NCBI RefSeq assembly: GCF_023278565.1
Contig: NC_064680.1
Span: 186,001 to 250,000 of the forward strand
Direction of reading: 5' to 3'
Origin: Colletotrichum lupini
Taxonomy: Eukaryota; Ascomycota; Sordariomycetes; Glomerellales; Glomerellaceae
Length of the DNA stretch: 64,000 nt
The notes beneath the pieces are model-generated. The model ran no database searches and was not told the origin of the DNA. It was given only the letters and a program-made list of their open reading frames with translations. Of the stretch, positions 34,173 through 46,767 are shown one piece after another (the first letter of the stretch is position 1; each line of letters starts with the position of its first letter). The translations under genes were made by a program, and so were the position numbers.

Positions 34173-34671
34173 AATGCGGGATATTCTTATAAAGAATATA
34201 AAAAGTAAATATTTATATAGAAGTAAGAATATATAAATATAGGGGAAATAAGCGTATATAAAAGAGGTTTTTATAGTAAAGAGAGTAATATAGTTAAATT
34301 ATTATATAAGAAGTTGCTTGTTTAATAAAAGGTCTAGGTAGGTAAATATACGCCTATATATAGGTATAAAAACCTCCTACTAAAATATTCTATTGCTTAT
34401 TAATTATAATATAATTAATAAGCGTATACGTAAGTGAATACGTAATTGTAGTACGTAATTCCGTCTCGAGAGAATTCTAGCTTATTTAGTTACCTTCTAG
34501 TACTTTCCATTGCTCACGTAAGCTTATGTAAGCAGTATTACCTATATAATCAATACCTATAATAATCTATAGAAATCGTAGATTAATATAGTATATAGTT
34601 TGCTTACGTAATGTTGATAATAAGGCGAATAATAAGGTAAACAAAGTTACCTTCGTAACATTAATACTTAT
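34173..34671. mobile_element. Unclassified insertion of about 500 bp, less RIP-damaged
   Basis: This stretch breaks the match to the plus-strand gypsy copy: sequence left of it matches about 60640 onward and sequence right of it matches about 59990 backward. It keeps CpG-containing words (CTCGAG, GAATTC, several TACGTAA motifs) that its neighbours lack. Its right edge reads CCTTCGTAACATT, so a minus-strand LTR starting TGTTACG is possible, but no matching end or duplication was found. Confidence 0.4.
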
Positions 34672-35151
34672 TTATAAATCTCTTTAAGCTTTTTTATATT
34701 TATTACGGTTTTTATAGCCTATAGACCTTATTATACTTCTTTATATATTATTAGCTAGAATCTATAGTTAAGGTAAAACAGGGATTTTTTTATACTCTTA
34801 CTAATTATATTATTATATATAAACTAAGCTATTAATAAGAGTACTACTTAATTATCCTCGTCGTAGTTTATTTAATAATAAAAGTATATCTCGAGGATTT
34901 AATTAATCCTTTTTATTTATTTATTAATTTATAAATAAAATAATATTAATAGTTTATAGCCTATACTAAGTTACGAAATTAATAATTTTTAAAATTTGAA
35001 AATAAATAGCTTATCTTTATTAAAAATAATTTCTTTTAGTAAATTATAATTTAAAAGTATAACCTTAGTAAATATATATACTAGGTTTTTTATAGTACTT
35101 AATTCTTTATAAAAAATAAAGTATACGAACTTAGTAAGTTAATTAATTATA
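34672..35151 (-). pseudogene. Gypsy integrase-region remnant, minus strand
   Basis: Reverse complement of the integrase region seen on the plus strand at about 59490-59990. RIP-mutated with frequent stops. It ends at the 13-bp target duplication of the next insertion. Confidence 0.75.
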
Positions 35152-35574
35152 TAGTGGTCTTTTTCCGGCTTTATAGGCATAAAAGATCGACCTTAACAGG
35201 ATTACGTTTTTAAAGGAAATTATATAATATAGTATACTTTTTAATTATATAATACGCACAATATACCTTAAGTACGTACTTAACGTAATATAGTAATTTC
35301 GATACGAAAACTACTATATAATTTAAAATAAGTAAGCTACTTTATAGCGGCGCTAGTTAGAAAGGTTAATAATAGAGGTCGGCTATAATAGTTGATTATA
35401 ATAATCGGCCGTAATAATTAGAAGCGGCCCTTAATTATAGAGGTTCTAAACTTTAATAGTAACGTAAAGGTTTTTAAAAAAAGGGCTAAATAAGCTAATA
35501 TTTATTACTTTTCAGAGCTTATAAAAATTCTTTTTATTTTTATCGCTTTTAATATTACCCAAAGCTCTATTTAA

Positions 35575-35717
35575 ACTAAATAAATTTACTAAATAAATTT
35601 ACTAAATAAATTTACTAAATAAATTTACTAAATAAATTTACTAAATAAATTTACTAAATAAATTTACTAAATAAATTTACTAAATAAATTTACTAAATAA
35701 ATTTACTAAATAAACTT
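35575..35717 (+). repeat. Minisatellite, 11 units of 13 bp
   Basis: Eleven tandem copies of ACTAAATAAATTT without spacers. Ten are identical and the last has one T-to-C difference. The purity contrasts with the mutated surroundings. Confidence 0.95.
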
Positions 35718-35875
35718 ATTAATATATAAAGTACTACTCTACTCTTAGTATATAGTTAATAATTAGTAGGCTAGAACTCTCTAAAAATACCCGTTAATAA
35801 GTCTACCCCTCTCGGGCTAGGCACCCTCGGCTAGCTCGATATTATAGCTATTATAGCTAATATAAGTATACTTAA

Positions 35876-36054
35876 TCGCTATTAATCCGTGATTATAAAC
35901 TTTATAAAAGGGAAAGTTCAAAAAGGTAGAAAATCTGAAGAAAAATAGTTTAATAAGATAGTGGGAGTATTTACTAATACTATGTGTTAATACTATGTAG
36001 CTAATATTGAGAATCGCCCGAGTAGTTAGCAAAGGTAAAAATAAAAAAAACAAA
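35876..36054 (+). mobile_element. LINE/SINE-like retroposon, copy 2 (179 bp)
   Basis: Flanked by the perfect 13-bp repeat TAAGTATACTTAA (35863-35875 and 36055-36067). Runs from TCGCTATTAATCCGTG to an A-rich end (GGTAAAAATAAAAAAAACAAA). Nested in the 1.37-kb insertion. Confidence 0.82.
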
Positions 36055-36519
36055 TAAGTATACTTAAAGATTAATAAAGTACTTTTTAATAGTGCGGAAT
36101 TTAGCTAGGTAATAATATAAACGCTATAAATAACCGGGCTAATACGGACGTTAAGATTTAGTATATTAATACTAGCTTAGAAATTATATTTTATAAAACT
36201 AAAAATCCTTTTAATACGGGTTATATTATAAATATAAGGGAATATATAAGGGGCCCCCTAACCTTTAATAAAAAGGAGTATATAATATAAGATCTAGCTA
36301 CTTATGCGGGCTAATATTAAGAGGTTTTATATACGTTAAAGTAAGTATAGCTCGCCCTTTAGATAGGTAGGGGAAGGTTAGGAGTTAATAAAAAGAAAAT
36401 AACGGTTAAGTTAGTTAACTACTATTTTAATTAGTAATTAAGTATAAAGCGCAATATACTTAGTTTTTTTTAATACGTAATATATAGTACGGCCCTAGCG
36501 GATTGCTCTATCGGGGGGG

Positions 36520-38404
36520 TTAATTAACTATAACTAAGATACTATTATACTATATTTTAATAAATAGTTCTCTAAATTTTAATAATTTAATAATAAAGTT
36601 TTATATAATTAATTACTATATTTCTATTATTAATTATAATAGTTATAGCTTATTATAAAGTTTATACGGGCTATTTTTACTCTTTTTATAAGTTACGTAA
36701 TCCTTAATTATTTTTATAATTTTAATATATATAGCGGATTTATTATAATATTAATAAATCCGTTTTTACGTTTTAATAATTCCTTAATAACTATATATTA
36801 ATATATTATACATTTTTATAATAAGCTTAGGGGTTATTTTTTTAATTAAGCTAGTATTAATCTTTTTAATTATTATAAAAAGCTTTATAATTAGTACGAG
36901 GTTACTATCTTTTTTTTACTTAAAAATAACTTATATTTCTTTAAGGACTACGACTTCGTAATTAAGTTTTTTATTAAAAGCGTCTATTTTATTATTTTTT
37001 AAACCTTTTTAATAGATAATTTAGAAATTATATTTAAATAAGAATTCGCTCTATTCAACTTATTATTTATTTAGGTTTTTATTTATTATAAAGTTTATAA
37101 AGTTCTTATAGTTTATATAGATTATAACTTCGTACTTAGTTCTAAATAATTATAGTTTCTATTTTCGAAATGTTTTAATAATTATTATTAGTTCTTTATT
37201 ATAAATTTATTAATTTTACTCTATTTTATAATATATTTTAAAATAAAAGTAATATAAATAAAGCTTTTTTTATTTATTTTATTATTTTAAAACTGCTCTT
37301 ATAATAAAGTCTAAAGTATTAGTTTTAATTTTAAAATATTTTCGGGGGTCTAAGATTATAATAATTAATTTAAATACGACTATATTCTTAATTTTAATAA
37401 ATACTTTTTTATACTTAGGATCTTAAATAAATAGGGTATTTTTTTATCTTAAGTTATTAAAAAGTTTAATCATATTAATATAGTTTTTAAAGAATTATTA
37501 ATAAAAGTTAATAAATCTTAAAAGTCCTTATATATTCTTAACGTTTTATAATATAAGCTAGTCCCTAATTATTTCTATTTTTAATATTTATATATAGATT
37601 TATTTTAATATAATAGTATATTTAAAAAAGTTTATTTTTTATATATAGAACTTATATTTAGAGGGTTTTATATATAGCTTAGTATCTTAGAGCTTTTAAA
37701 ATACTATATAGATATATTTTTTATATACTTTAAAATTAGGAAAGAAAATAAGAATATTATTAATATACATAATAATAAAGATATTAACGTACTCCTAGAG
37801 TACGTAGTTAATTATTATTTAAAAAGTTATTAGAGCGTTAATAAGTCTAAAGGGTATAATAAAGTATTTAAAGAGTCTTTTAAAAGTTTAAAATACTGCT
37901 TTTTATTTATCTTTTTCTTTTATTTAAATTTAATTAAATACCTTTCTAAAGTTTATAATAATAAACTAGTTAGCTTTATAAAATAGATCTCTAAGCTTAG
38001 TAATAAGTAATAAGAGATAGTAATTTCTTTTATAATTCTATTAAGTCTTTTAGAATTAATAATAAATCTTAATTCTCTACCCTTTTTCAATATAAAAAAT
38101 AAGGGGAATTTTAGAAAAGAACTTAATAATCAAATATATCCCTTTTCGAGTTTCTTATCGATATATTTATTAAAATACTCTTATTCTTCTTAATTTATTA
38201 AATATATTAAATAGAACCTAGGTTATATCCTTTTTTTAAGTTTAATTTTTATATCCTAGTTACTATATTTTAATAATCCTATTTTCTTAGGTTTTATAAA
38301 TAGCTTTATATATATTTAGTACTTTTTAAATATGGTTTAAAGTTATTACGATTTTTAATCGTTAATACTAATTATAAACTTTTTAAAGCTTTTTATTATT
38401 TTAA
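36520..38404 (-). pseudogene. Gypsy pol remnant (integrase to reverse transcriptase), minus strand
   Basis: Matches the reverse complement of about 57.6-59.5 kb. The reverse-transcriptase box lies near 37749-37790 and reads YINN on the minus strand where the family has Tyr-x-Asp-Asp. It stops exactly at the 9-bp duplication of the Mutator-like element. Confidence 0.8.
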
Positions 38405-38490
38405 AAGAATTAATAGGGATATATAACGAATTAATACGGACGCATAGCTCTTAGGGACGCATAATATTCTCTATTTCTAATTAGTTTAAA
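38405..38490 (+). repeat. Left TIR of the Mutator-like element
   Basis: Reads AAGAATTAATAGGGA at the tip, then the motifs ACGGACGCATAGC and TAGGGACGCATAAT. The first of the three motifs is mutated here (GGGATATATA) but intact in the right TIR. Confidence 0.8.
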
Positions 38491-39155
38491 AAAATAATAC
38501 CTCTTTATAAAAGCGGTAAGGGTAACTATATTAATATAACTATTCTTATTATCCTTTTTAACCTAAGCTTTAGTTTAAGATTTTTAAAAATAAGAATACT
38601 ACTATAACTTACGTACTTATTTAGATTTACTATATTACCTATTTAAGATTTATAAATCTTAAATAAGCTAATAATCTAAGCTTTTATAAATCTTAAATAA
38701 GTAAGGCTTTTTTATATTATATACTTAAAATATAAAAAAAGTAAATTATAATAACGTTTACTTAACTACCTTTTCTAACGTAATTATAATAATTTATTAT
38801 TATTATAAACTACTTTTTATTAGCTCTATTCTTTTTAAATACTAAGCTATATCGGCCGTTTATTTATATAATTCCTTATTATTCTCCTCTTATTAAAAAC
38901 GCTAAACTAGCTCCTTATTTATTATTAAAATAAGCTTAATATCTAGTTTTAACTTAGCTAACTTATCTCTTTTATAAGCTTAACTAGCGTTAACTTATTT
39001 TTATTCTTAAATAAATAGCCTCGCTTTTTATTATTAACGCTTTAGTTATTATAAATAGTACGGGCTTAACTAATTAACTAGCCTTTTTTAAATAAAACTA
39101 GTTATAATAAAATAGGCTATATTATATTCTTTAGCTTATTATAAAAGGATATAAT

Positions 39156-39707
39156 TATTACGACTTAATATATGTAATAAGGCTAGGGCCTCGCCCTACG
39201 GGACCTACGATAGCTACTTTACTATATATATAAAAATACGGACTTAGAGTAACTCCTCTTAGAATAAAAGAACTATAAATAAGTTACATAACTACGATTA
39301 TATAATAAAATAAAAAACGGACGCTTATAAATAAATAAGACGAACGATTATAAATAAGCAAAACGAACGACTATTTAGTAAATAGTTATATAATAATAAA
39401 TATAAATATTATAAAAGATATATTTAAGAACGAGACTTATATATAATATAAATTTAAGCTAAGCTTAAGAATAGACTTTTTATAATTTCTTTAATAATTA
39501 ACTTAGTATTAGATTTTACGATCGCTTTTAATTATTTTTATTAAAAACCTTTTTTAATAAGACTATAATTAATTATTAAAGCCTTATTTATTTTACGACT
39601 TATAAATATAGCTTTAGAGAAGCTATTTATAACTACGATACTATTTACTTAGTATTCGTAGCTTTAACTTTTATTAATATATTTATTATAACTAATTAGC
39701 TATAATA
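39156..39707 (+). repeat. 5' LTR of gypsy element A
   Basis: 552 bp from TATTACGACTTAATA to TATAATA, matching 46216-46767 over its full length with mainly C/T and G/A differences. Confidence 0.88.
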
Positions 39708-42700
39708 TTTTAATTACTCCTATTTAGTAAGTTTATTTTATAAAAGACTAACTAAATAGTACGAATATATCGACTATTAATAATAATAGTATAGCGTAGC
39801 TTATTTAAGTAACTATACTTCCTATTTAATAACTATATAATATCATATTTAAACTTAAGAATAAAAATAAGTAGCTTTATACTTAGTTTATAATACCCCG
39901 ACCTCCATTAGTACTTAGAACTAAGTACTTTAAACTAAAACCTTATAACGGGTCCCCGGATATTTTTTAAAAATTCCTTACCTAAACTAGGGCTTATTTA
40001 TATTATTATAAAACCTTTTTTATTACTAAAGCTAATAAGGTTTATTACATAGCTTTATTTTTTTAAAAAGATACCCTTATATAGTTTAAGCCCTCTATAA
40101 AAACCTACTTAGAGAATAAACGTAACTTTTAAAACGAAAATATTAAAAAGATCTTTAATAATTATAATAAATTTAAAAAAAGACTTAAAAAAACTTTCGG
40201 TAGCTTTAATAAAGAGCGAATTACTAAACGAAGGCTTATAACCCTTATATAAAAAGGATTAGTTAGTAAGTATATATTTAAATTTAAATAGATTATTTCT
40301 AAGCTCGATTAAGGTAATAATACGCTTATAATAGCCTTTTATTATAGCTTAAAAAAAGAAGTTAAAAATAACCTCTTTTAATAAGAATAACTAAATAAGC
40401 TTTATAATTATATTAATATAATAATTAAAATTAATAATCGACTCTACGAACAACGCTTTAAATAAAAGAAATAGAATACTTAGAATAACTAAGCTAAACC
40501 TAATAATAAACGTAAGTATAAACTAACGACTACTATAATAAAGTATAATAATAAACTAATAGATCTTAATATTACTAAAGAAATAACCTCGCTAAAAAAA
40601 GGATTTTAAGTACTATAACTATAATAAACTAGGATATATAGCTAGAGATTATTAATAACCTAAGCATATTTAATACTAACCTATTTTAAAAAAGCGAGCT
40701 AATATTATAAATAAAGAAGTTCTTTATAAATAACTCTTATAAATAGCTTATTACGACGATAATTATTTTACTTATTAAAATAATAAAGAATAAATAAGAT
40801 AGTACTTAAAGCGACTTAAAAATAAGGGACGATCTAGATATAATACTATACTATTTATTAAAACCCTAGTAATAAAAAAAAAGATATTTATATACTAACC
40901 CTATACTCTTAAAAATAATAATATTAAACATATTATTACGCTCTCTTAGATTTATAAAAATATAGAAAAGAAAGCTCAAATAGACCCCGTTATAAAAGAT
41001 ATACTTTATTTCTTTAAAAAACGAATTAAATAAAGACGCCTAGCTAATATAAAAGAGTAGCTCCTTAAATTTAAAAAAAGAGGACCTAATACTAAAAAGA
41101 CCTATAAATAGCCTCGTTTATATAGCACGACGAAACTATATAAATTAAAAATAATTAACTAAGTCTATTTATATAATATAAAAAATAAACGGTAATAGAA
41201 AATTTATTTATAAAGTTAAGGAGTAGCTTAAAAACCTCTTATATAAAAACAAGATCGAAGTAATTAAGAAACTAACTCTTAACTTCCGAATTATAAAAAA
41301 AAGAAAAATTAACTTTAATTTTAAAAAAAAAAGATATTAAAATAAGAACTAGCTCCTTCTATTTTAATAAAATAAAATTACTTTATAATTCGGACGAACT
41401 TCGTAACGTTATTTAATAACGTATTTAAATAAAGATCGATTATAAAGTACTACTTAGTATTAATAATACTAGCTTTAAAAAAGATAATAACAAACTATAA
41501 TATAAATATATTTATTTATTTAAAAATAATTAAACTATTTAGTTTTATAAAACTAAAGAATATAAGAAAGTTATAATAACCCCTTATTTATTTTAGTATT
41601 CTGCCTTTGCTAGCTACTCGGGCGATTTTCGATATCGGTTATATAGTATTAATATACGGTATTAGTAAATACTTATACTATCTCGCTAGACTATTGTTTT
41701 TTAGATTTTCTAACTTTTTAACTTTCCCTCTTATAAAGTTTATAACTACGGATTATAATAACCCCTTATATAAATAAAAATTACTCTTTACTCGACCCCG
41801 AAGATCCTTTTTATAAGGAATTATTTTAAATAAAATGCCTAAATAATAAATATTTTCGGTACTTCGTATATAAATAAAATAGTCGTTTTTATTTATAAAG
41901 ACGTAATAATAAACTTATTAAGGATATTTATATAAAAGATTAATTACTTAGCTAGACGTTATTAAGCTTTAATCATAACGATAAAATAATATTTAGCCTA
42001 AACCCTAGTTTTTTTATAAAGTACTTTAATAGCGAGTATATAAAATAAGAAGATTATAAATACGACTAATATAAAGTTTATTATATTAAAAAAGCTAAGG
42101 CTTAGAGAGAATAATAAGAACTATATAAGTAAAGCGCTTAATAAAAAAAGTATATAATAAAAAACTAAAAAAGCTGATTATAAAAAAACGACGAAAAGTA
42201 AGAATAAAAAAAAGGGTTTTATATATAACTAGATAATATAACGACGTATACTTATGAATTAACCTTGAATATTTATAAATAAGGATTAAACGCTATTATT
42301 AATAATAATATATAAGAAACTTATATTTTACTAAGAGTAGTAAATGAATTTAATTTATTATGAATATAAAACAATAACCTATATTAATTATAAATAATAA
42401 AAAAAGAACGAGTTAATTATAACTATAAATATATTAATCGAGAGACTATATACCTCTTAATATGTATTAATAATTAGCTAGAATAATTATAATATAATAT
42501 TATAAAAGTTAAAAATATTAATATTATTTTCAGAATCTCGTAATTACGAAAGTATAACTTATAAAGAAATTAAATTATTAATTAGGTCCTCTAAGAAAAT
42601 TTAATTACTAAATAACTTAAAAGAAAAAAGGGTTTAAACGGATTTTTAAGAACTCCTAAAGAATAAAAATAAATATAATATATAGCTTTTATTAAAATAG

Positions 42701-45700
42701 TAAAAAGCTCTAAGAAGTTCGTATATAATAATAATAATTAAAGATTATAAGAACTCTAAACTATATTTAAAAAGTACTAAATATATACGAAACTATTTAT
42801 AAAACTTAAAAAAATAGGATTATTAAAATATAGTAATTAGGATATAAAAATCGAACTTAAAAAAGGAACGTAACTTAGGTTCTTCTTAATATACTTAATA
42901 AATTAAAAAGAATAAGAGTATTTTAATAAATATATTAATAAGAAACTTAAGAAAGAATATATTTAATTATTGAATTCTCCCGTAAGATTACCCCTATTTT
43001 TTATATTAAAAAAAAGAGTAAAAAAACGAAAACTTATTATTAATTATAAAAGACTTAATAGAATTACGAAAAAGAATTACTGTTCTTTACTACTTATTGC
43101 TAAGCTTAGAGATTTATTTTATAAAACTAACTAGTTTACTATTATAAATTTTAAAAAAGTATTTAATTAAATTCGAATTAAAAGAATAAATAAATAAAAA
43201 ACGGCATTTTAAACTTATAAAGGACTTTTTAAGTACCTCGTTATACCCTTTAAACTTACTAATACTCTAATAACTTTTTAAATAATAATTAACTATATAA
43301 TCCGGGAGTACGTTAATATCTTTATTATTATTTATATTAATAATATTCTTATTTTCTTTTCTAACTTTAAAATATATAAAAAGTATATTTATATAATATT
43401 TTAAAAACTTTAAAACGCTAAGTTATATACTAAACCCTTTGAATATAAGTTTTATATATAAAAAGTAGATTTTTTAAAATATATTATTATACTAAGATAA
43501 ATTTATATATAAATATTAAAAATAGAAATAGTTAGGGACTAGCTTATACTATAGAACGTTAAGGACGTATAAGGATTCTTAGGATTCGTTGATTATTATT
43601 AATAATTACTTAAGGACTATATTAATATAATTAAACCTTTTAATAACTTAATATAAAAAAATACCCTATTTATTTAAAATCCTAAGTATAAAGAAGTATT
43701 TATTAAAATTAAGAATATAGTCGTTTTTAAACTAATTATTATAATTCTAAACTCTTAAAAACTTTTTAAAATTAAGATTAATATTTTAGATTTTATTATA
43801 GGAGCGGTCTTAGGATAACGAGATAAATAAAAAAAGCTTTATTTATATTATTTTTATTTTAAAGTATTTTATAAAGTAGAATTAAATTAGTAAATCTATA
43901 ATAAAGAACTAATAGTAATTATTAAAGTATTTTAAGAATAGAGACTATAGTTATTTAGAACTAAGTACGAAATTATAGTTTATATAAATTATAAAAACCT
44001 TATGAACTTTATAACGAATAAGAATTTAAATAAATAATAAGTTGAATAGAGCGAATTCTTATCTAAATTTAACTTCTAAATTATTTATTAAAAAGGTTTA
44101 GAAAATAGTAAAATAAACGCTCTTAATAAAAGACCTAATTACGAAATTATAGTCCTTAAAAAAATATAAGCTATTTTTAAGTAGAAAAAGGACGGTAGCC
44201 TTATACTAATTACGAAACTCTTTATAATAATTAGAAGGATTAATATTAACTTAATTAAAAGAATAACCCCTAAGCTTATTATAAAAGTTTATAACGTACC
44301 GGTATACGGTTATTAAGGAATTATTAAAATATAAAAACGGATTTATTAATATTATAATAAATCCGCTATATATACTAAAATTATAAAAGTAATTAAAGAT
44401 TATACGATTTATAAAAAAAATAAAAATAGCTTATATAAACCTTATAACAAGCTATAACTATTATAATTATTAATAAAAATATAATAATTAATTATATAGG
44501 ACTTTATCGTTAAATTATTAAAGTTTAGAGAACTATTTACTAAAGTATAATACGATAATATCTTAGTTATAGTTAATTAGCTTACTAAGTTCGCATACTT
44601 TATTCTTTATAAAGAATTAAGTACTATAAAAGACTTAATATATATATTTATTAAAAATATATTCTCGAACTATAGTTTATTAAAAGAAATTATCTCGGAT
44701 AAAAATAAGCTATTTATTTTAAAGCTTTAATAATCTCTAATTTCGTAACTTAGTATAGACTATAAACTATTAATATTATTTTATTTATAAACTAATAAAT
44801 AAATAAAAAGGATTAACTAGATCCTCGAAATATACCTTTATTATTATATAAACTACGATTAGGATAATTAGGTAGTACTTTTATTAATAGCTTAGTTCGT
44901 ATATAATAATATAGTTAGTAAAAGTATAAAAAAATCTCTATTTTATTTTAATTACGGATTCTGACTAATAATATATAAAGAGGTATAATAAGGACTATAA
45001 GTTATAAAAGTTATAATAAATATAAGTAAACTTAAAGAAATTTATAAATAAGCCTTTCTAAACCTCGAGTTCGTATAATAATATATATAAAAAAATATAA
45101 ATAAATTAAGGATTAAAGGACTATTTTTAAAAAAGGGGGATAGTACTTATCTCTTTTATTATAATATTAAAATAAAATAACTAAGTAAGAAATTAAATTA
45201 TAAAAAACTTAGACCTTTCGAAATTATTAAAAAAGTTTTATTAGTTAATTACGAATTAAGACTATTAGATATAATATAATACTACCCTTTTTTTTATATT
45301 TTATTACTCGAGCTTATATTAAAAAGCTTATATATAGAAAATTATATTATTATCGAACTAAACTAATTAGAGTACGAAATTAAACGAATTATTAATTATA
45401 AAATTAGGAATAAAATACGAGAATTCTTTATTAAATAAAAAAACTATAAATATAAAAGAAAATATATAAGAACTTATTATAAACCTCTAGAACTCTTAAT
45501 AACTTCTTAAGAAGTACTAAAATTAAAATTAAATTTAGAACTCTTAACTATTATAGTGTCCTAATTAATAATTTTAAAAGTACCGTTAGCTTATACCTTA
45601 TAAGCTATTAAAAAAGTATTTTTAAAATCTTTAAAAAACTCTTTTAATATAACTTAACTTTTTTTAAATACTATTCGCTTTTAAGAACGAAGATGCTCTA

Positions 45701-46215
45701 ATTTAAATAATAACTTATTTAACTTAGCTTAAGCTTATTAATAAGCCTTAGCCTTTTTTTATAACTCTATAGCTCTTTTTTAAAACCGTAACTCTTTTAC
45801 TTTTTCTTTATCATTAAAACGATTAGACTTTATTACTAATTAACTAACTATACTTAGTTAGCTAAAACTTATAAATAAAAACGTAATACTTATAAGTATA
45901 AATAGTATCGGTAGATATATTATATAAAATACTTAAATAATAGTATATTCCATAAACCTCGGAATTAAAAAAAACTAAATAATAAACCCTTTATGAGTAA
46001 TAATTTAAATAAGGTATTATTTTTATACCTTCGTTAAAAAAGCGAATAATACGTATTAATTTATAATAAGACGTAACTATTAAAGATTTTAATTTTTTAA
46101 TTCGACCTAATATCGTATTAATATATTTTAAAAGAATACTTAACGATTCCCTAACTTAAGAATAGACGACCTATTTATAGGCTTAAAAAACTAGACTTTT
46201 AAAAAGAGAAGCTAA
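39708..46215 (+). pseudogene. Degenerate gypsy A gag-pol
   Basis: The gag zinc knuckle at 40611-40652 has all four metal ligands (Cys, Cys, His, Cys in the family) as Tyr, each explained by a single C:G to T:A change. The RT box near 43318-43354 reads YINN. Dense in-frame stops exclude expression. Retroposon copy 3 interrupts it at 41588-41754. Confidence 0.85.
41588..41754 (-). mobile_element. LINE/SINE-like retroposon, copy 3 (about 165 bp)
   Basis: Flanked by ATAATAACCCCTTAT (41573-41587 and 41755-41769), possibly extendable to 17 bp. On the minus strand it starts AATCCGTAGTTATAAAC and ends in an A-rich tail. It lies in the deepest layer of the nest. Confidence 0.85.
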
Positions 46216-46767
46216 TATTACGACTTAATATATATAATAAAGCTAAAGCCTCGCCCTACGGGACTTATAACGGCTACTATACTATATATATAAAAATACG
46301 GACTTAGGGTAACTCTTTTTAAAATAAAAAAACTATAAATAAGTTATATAACTATAATTATATAATAAAATAAGGAACGAATACTTATAAATAAATAGGA
46401 CGGACGATTATAAATAAATAGAACGGATAATTATTTAGTAAATACTTAAATAATAATAAATATAAATATTATAAAGGATATATTTAGAAACGAGACTTAT
46501 ATATAGTATAAACTTAAGCCGGGCTTAAGGATAGACTTTTTATAGCTTTTTTAATAATTAACTTAGTATTAAATCTTATAATCGCTTTTAGCTATTTTTA
46601 TTAAGAACCCCTTTTAATAAGACTATAATCAATTATTAAAGCCTTATTTATTTTATAATTTATAAATATAGCTTTAGAGAAGCTATTTATAATTACGATA
46701 CTATTTACTTAGTACTCGTAGTCTTAACTTTTATTAATATACTTATTACGACTAGCTAACTATAATA
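46216..46767 (+). repeat. 3' LTR of gypsy element A
   Basis: 552 bp, the same length as the 5' LTR, followed by ATAAT, the right target duplication. Confidence 0.88.

Larger units (their letters stand above)
35152..36519. mobile_element. 1.37-kb insertion with 13-bp target duplication, class unknown
   Basis: Flanked by TTAATTAATTATA (35139-35151) and TTAATTAACTATA (36520-36532), which differ by one transition. The gypsy pol sequence is continuous across it when one copy is removed. It contains the 13-bp minisatellite and retroposon copy 2. The right end has a G7 run. No TIR or LTR is present. A non-LTR element is the best guess given the long duplication. Confidence 0.55.
39156..46767 (+). 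mobile_element. Gypsy-family LTR retrotransposon A, full length, RIP-inactivated
   Basis: 7,612 bp with 552-bp LTRs (39156-39707 and 46216-46767) and ATAAT on both sides (39151-39155 and 46768-46772). The internal order is gag with zinc knuckle (near 40611-40652), reverse transcriptase (near 43318-43354), then integrase (about 44.5-45 kb). RT before integrase is the Ty3/gypsy order. It is related to but distinct from the 539-bp-LTR composite around it. It sits inside the Mutator-like element and itself contains retroposon copy 3. Confidence 0.88.

Noticed and set aside
35575..35717. CRISPR-like array
   Set aside because: The units are directly tandem with no spacers, in a eukaryotic transposon. 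It is a minisatellite.
35817..36053. 78-codon open frame on the minus strand
   Set aside because: It lies almost wholly inside retroposon copy 2 and runs antisense to it. Its openness follows from less RIP damage there.
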